The translations under genes and the position numbers were made by a program. This document shows, piece after piece, positions 6,302 through 6,603 of a stretch of DNA of 6,603 nt. Below the pieces are notes generated by a model. It was given only the letters and a program-made list of their open reading frames with translations, made no database searches and was not told the DNA's origin. Every line of letters starts with the position of its first letter. Within the stretch, counting starts at the first letter, position 1. The stretch is from an uncultured bacterium. Lineage in GTDB: Bacteria; Krumholzibacteriota; Krumholzibacteriia; LZORAL124-64-63. The DNA lies in assembly GCA_903847545.1 (NCBI GenBank), contig CAINDZ010000104.1, positions 1-6,603 on the forward strand. Direction: 5' to 3'.

Positions 6302-6603
6302 GTGGCAAGCCGGCAGGCCGCCGTGGACGCGGTTGCGCGTCCAGCGACAGGACACGACGAGGGACGCCGGGGCGCGGCATTCGGCGCGGCGGCATTCCTG
6401 TGGTGGGGGTTCGCACCTCTCTACTTCAAGGCCGTCGGCTCGGTGGCTCCTCTCGAGGTCCTGGCGCACCGGATCACCTGGTCGTTCATCTTCCTGGTGG
6501 TCCTGCTGGGGATTCGCGGCCGCCTCGGCGCAACGCTCGACATGTTCCGCGACCGCCGGACCATCCTGACGATGTCCCTGACCACCTGCCTGATCGCCGT
6601 CAA
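6302..6603 (+). CDS. rarD: RarD-like EamA-family transporter, 5' part only
   Basis: The first 100 codons are visible and the gene runs off the right edge; family members are usually near 300 residues with ten membrane helices. After a charged, non-conserved N-terminal tail of about 24 residues comes helix 1 with LWWGFAPLYFKAVGSV, followed by APLEVLAHRITWSFIF. These match the WG-x-x-P-x-(F/Y)-x-K and EILAHR-x-x-WS signatures of RarD (family knowledge). A second hydrophobic helix ends near LLGIRG, and a third begins at TMSLTTCLIAVN, where RarD proteins have their conserved NW. It should be an inner-membrane drug/metabolite-superfamily exporter or permease of unknown substrate; the chloramphenicol-sensitivity name is historical. 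The start is GTG at 6302. It is transcribed away from the signalling operon and probably is not functionally tied to it. Confidence 0.9.
   Translation, partial: MASRQAAVDAVARPATGHDEGRRGAAFGAAAFLWWGFAPLYFKAVGSVAPLEVLAHRITWSFIFLVVLLGIRGRLGATLDMFRDRRTILTMSLTTCLIAV

Overview
The window is a high-GC bacterial locus, roughly two thirds G+C by eye. Its third-codon-position bias opens long meaningless frames antisense to every real gene. It encodes a compact signal-transduction cluster plus the first part of one transporter gene. PAS-rich soluble histidine kinases, RpfG-like receivers, an HDOD protein and a degenerate HD-GYP protein together suggest a Gram-negative environmental bacterium. Deltaproteobacteria-like or FCB-group lineages are possible, but nothing in the window fixes the taxonomy (inference).

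Layout, left to right. Positions 1-1294 (minus) hold the N-terminal 431 codons of a soluble three-PAS histidine kinase that leaves the window just after its H-box. A 217-bp gap follows, containing a striking AT-rich island. Positions 1512-2858 (minus) encode a complete 448-aa PAS histidine kinase with a GTG start and an excellent Shine-Dalgarno. A 117-bp divergent intergenic region contains a 6-bp inverted repeat. Positions 2976-4181 (plus) encode a 401-aa response regulator whose receiver is intact but whose HD-GYP-like domain has lost nearly all its metal-binding signature residues. It converges on, and overlaps by 24 bp, a minus-strand two-gene operon. That operon is a receiver-coiled coil-PAS response regulator (5375-6166) followed after 2 nt by an HDOD protein with a receiver-like C-terminal domain (4158-5372). 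A 135-bp divergent gap separates this operon from the start of a RarD-like EamA-family transporter (6302 to the window end, plus), which probably marks the edge of the cluster.

How the genes may work together (inference): two kinases could feed two receivers. Neither response regulator carries a DNA-binding output. The outputs visible are a pseudo-enzymatic HD-GYP domain, a PAS domain and an HDOD domain, which points to signalling by protein-protein contact or second messenger rather than direct transcription control. No mobile element, CRISPR array, tRNA or rRNA was recognised. No stretch longer than 300 bases lacks a gene.
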